Source: Bacteroidales bacterium | GTDB taxonomy: Bacteria > Bacteroidota > Bacteroidia > Bacteroidales > Bacteroidaceae | Assembly (NCBI GenBank): GCA_004557285.1 | Contig: SFEK01000042.1 | Location: forward strand, 1-15,141 | Length of the DNA: 15,141 nt | Reading direction: 5' to 3' | Translations under genes and position numbers: made by a program | Shown here: in pieces, positions 13,582-15,141 of the stretch | How the letters are laid out: each line of letters opens with the position of its first letter | Numbering within the stretch: the stretch's first letter is position 1 | Notes under the pieces: model-generated | What the model saw: only the letters and a program-made list of their open reading frames with translations | Database searches by the model: none | What the model was told of the DNA's origin: nothing

Positions 13582-13611
13582 ATCAAAAAGGGGTGTTTGA
13601 TTGTCATTATT

Positions 13612-14346
13612 TTATTTCAATACCACCTTGCCGCTGACGGTTTCTTTGCCGTTCTTGATGGTATAGATATACATACCCTTGGCCAAACCATCGAGGCTCA
13701 CTGTACCGTTGCCGTTGAGCACTACGCTGTTGGCCTTCTTGCCATCCATGGTGTACATCTCAAAGGTGTGGGCAGCTGCTGTGGGGAACGAATAGTTCAA
13801 TGTGCGGCCATTCAAGGCGATGGTGCCGTCGGCTGTCACATGGTCGATACCTGCAACCACTTCAGGGTCGTTGCTCATATAGAGAATAAAACTGATGGCT
13901 TTTGACTCATCATCGCCATACCAGGCACTCACTTTACATTTGCTGGTGGCTATAGTCTTGTCCATGATCCAGCTTGAGTGCAGCTGAATGTCTGTATCAG
14001 TATTGGCTGGCAGACCGGTGCCCATGTCGGCAGTAGTGGCTGTAGCTGAAACCACTTGCTTATAGGGCAGACATGCACCAAAAGCACAAAGTTCCAATGT
14101 TTCGCCGTCAAGGTGCTCTACCTGCACAGTAACAGGATTATCCTTGCTTGCGGCTTCTGTGCCATTCAGTTTGATATGGGGAGTAAACTGCAGGATACCA
14201 ACCTCCATCATAGTCTCATCGTAGGTTGATACAACAATTTCTCCACCATTGGGAATGACATTGCCATCATGCTTGAAAGTCAAAGTCTGTGCATTGGCCA
14301 TGATGGAACAAACCAATGCAGCTGCGATAGTAAAGATTTTTTTCAT
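13612..14346 (-). CDS. Exported protein with T9SS-like C-terminal domain
   Basis: A 244-residue secreted protein of unknown function. A signal peptide covers 1-19 (MKKIFTIAAALVCSIMANA). The middle is beta-rich, with a possible disulfide pair in ELCAFGACLPY (Cys87, Cys92). The last 70 residues, with FEMYTMDGKKANSVVL, the LAKGMYIYTI turn (221-230) and GKVVLK, resemble the C-terminal sorting domain used by the Bacteroidota type IX secretion system, so surface attachment or release is likely. It lies 79 nt downstream of the Omp28-like gene on the same strand, with an unusually good ribosome-binding site. I do not recognise a catalytic domain. Confidence 0.78.
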   Translation of the reverse strand: MKKIFTIAAALVCSIMANAQTLTFKHDGNVIPNGGEIVVSTYDETMMEVGILQFTPHIKLNGTEAASKDNPVTVQVEHLDGETLELCAFGACLPYKQVVSATATTADMGTGLPANTDTDIQLHSSWIMDKTIATSKCKVSAWYGDDESKAISFILYMSNDPEVVAGIDHVTADGTIALNGRTLNYSFPTAAAHTFEMYTMDGKKANSVVLNGNGTVSLDGLAKGMYIYTIKNGKETVSGKVVLK

Positions 14347-14354
14347 GTTATTTT

Positions 14355-14359
14355 CTCCT
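14355..14359 (-). promoter_or_regulatory. Shine-Dalgarno site of the exported protein
   Basis: Minus-strand AGGAG lies 8 nt before the ATG at 14346. Such sites are uncommon in Bacteroidota and stand out among the weak leaders of the other genes here. It supports this start. Confidence 0.5.
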
Positions 14360-14385
14360 ATTGTTTTGTTATTTCAAGTTTAAAG

Positions 14386-14409
14386 AGGTGGAAAATCAAA
14401 TTCCCACCT
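14386..14409 (-). terminator. Possible attenuator hairpin between the last two genes
   Basis: On the minus strand AGGTGG pairs with CCACCT, extended by G-U and two A-U pairs, around a short loop, and is followed by CTTTAAA. The weak U-tract suggests partial termination or a processing or stability element that would set the two genes' relative expression. Confidence 0.35.
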
Positions 14410-14425
14410 TATTATTATATACTAC

Positions 14426-15141
14426 TTATTCAGCTGAGGGCAAAACCACCTTGCACTCTGCGGCCTGATAAACACCGTCTTTGTCGTTATAGACAAAGGC
14501 TACCACCGAGAGGTTCTCAGGATTCCAGTTGTCTTTCACGGCAATCTGACGCTTGAACGACATGGCTATGTTTTCCTTGATGGCCACATCCTCACCCCAG
14601 AAACCTTGGTCTTCGGTAGCCTTGATGCAGGCACGATACACATGGTTGTGCTCATAATCCTTGATCAACCCCAATGTCTTGTCCATCTGCATGGCAATGA
14701 TATGACTTTCAGTCACCCAAAGCTGCAACTTGCCGTTGATGCTTTCACTCGACATCATATCGACATGGCACACCAACTGACCGTTCTCCACTTTGGCATC
14801 TACCTGGAGCGAAAGCGGTGTGGAACGCTTCAATTCCTCACGGACAACACTGGGAAATTCAGTCTCAGAAAGTTTGCCACTCCTGCGGTTTACCACACCA
14901 GAAGGATAAGTGGTGATACCCCATTTATTGGCATATTCATCACTTCCAGGCTGCATCAGACCCACCATGTTTGGCATGGAGCCTTCTGCCACAGCAAGTG
15001 AACCTGCATGGATAGAAACAGAAATCAGCTGCTCGCCATACAGTTCTTTCAATCCTTTCACCACCTCGTGGGCAGCAGGACAGTTGATACATCTCTGACC
15101 AGTAAACTCTTCAAGCAGCACCACACGCTGGCTTTCAACAG
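14426..15141 (-). CDS. Omp28-family outer-membrane protein, 5' end outside window
   Basis: At least 238 residues of a protein whose start lies beyond the right edge; the frame is open to the last base, so a GTG at 15124 is not the true start. The opening visible part, QRVVLLEEFTGQRCINCPAAH, is the characteristic thioredoxin-like segment of Omp28-related proteins, with a CxxC pair (CINC). SVSIHAG, the cis-proline-like ITTYPSGVVNRRSG and a following beta-rich region fit the same family. Omp28 proteins are outer-membrane or surface proteins of Bacteroidota, first described in Porphyromonas; their biochemical role is unclear. The downstream exported protein is probably in the same operon, and both may reach the cell surface. 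Confidence 0.85.
   Translation of the reverse strand, partial: VESQRVVLLEEFTGQRCINCPAAHEVVKGLKELYGEQLISVSIHAGSLAVAEGSMPNMVGLMQPGSDEYANKWGITTYPSGVVNRRSGKLSETEFPSVVREELKRSTPLSLQVDAKVENGQLVCHVDMMSSESINGKLQLWVTESHIIAMQMDKTLGLIKDYEHNHVYRACIKATEDQGFWGEDVAIKENIAMSFKRQIAVKDNWNPENLSVVAFVYNDKDGVYQAAECKVVLPSAE

Overview
The window comes from a Bacteroidota chromosome, most likely a Prevotellaceae gut or oral commensal (Prevotella/Segatella-like). This rests on a SusC/SusD outer-membrane pair, promoters of the Bacteroidota form TAnnTTTG (some with a TTG about 19-21 nt upstream), few Shine-Dalgarno sequences, an Omp28-family protein and a T9SS-like C-terminal sorting domain. The genus is inferred, not proven.

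The left two thirds (546-10477) look like a compact polysaccharide-utilisation cluster. A two-gene plus-strand operon encodes a secreted GH29 alpha-L-fucosidase and a CE15 glucuronoyl esterase whose start overlaps the fucosidase stop. It converges on a minus-strand SusC-SusD glycan importer. A GH2 glycoside hydrolase is transcribed divergently from susC. Together the genes suggest capture and trimming of a decorated plant glycan bearing esterified glucuronic acid, for example a complex glucuronoxylan. No backbone endo-hydrolase and no SusR or hybrid two-component regulator lies in the window, so the locus is either minimal or part of a larger set.

The middle (10600-12066) is a minus-strand group: a protein with a Bacteroidota SAM-methyltransferase-like fold, a PduO-type ATP:cob(I)alamin adenosyltransferase, and a small DUF2795 protein with its own promoter. 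The right part holds a plus-strand iron-sulfur L-serine dehydratase (sdaA). After it comes a minus-strand pair, a 5'-truncated Omp28-like protein followed by a small exported protein with a sorting-domain-like C-terminus.

The most unusual material is between genes. All three convergent junctions carry tandem or palindromic repeats together with hairpins. These are TTAAC octamer arrays after the esterase and the GH2 gene, a two-sided terminator inside 22-bp direct repeats, and a four-unit 22-bp palindrome array after sdaA whose variants keep pairing with each other. The gene-free first 545 bases contain several hairpins, including a 17-bp stem whose imperfections are all G-U pairs when read as plus-strand RNA. 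No tRNA, rRNA, CRISPR array, insertion sequence or phage gene was seen.
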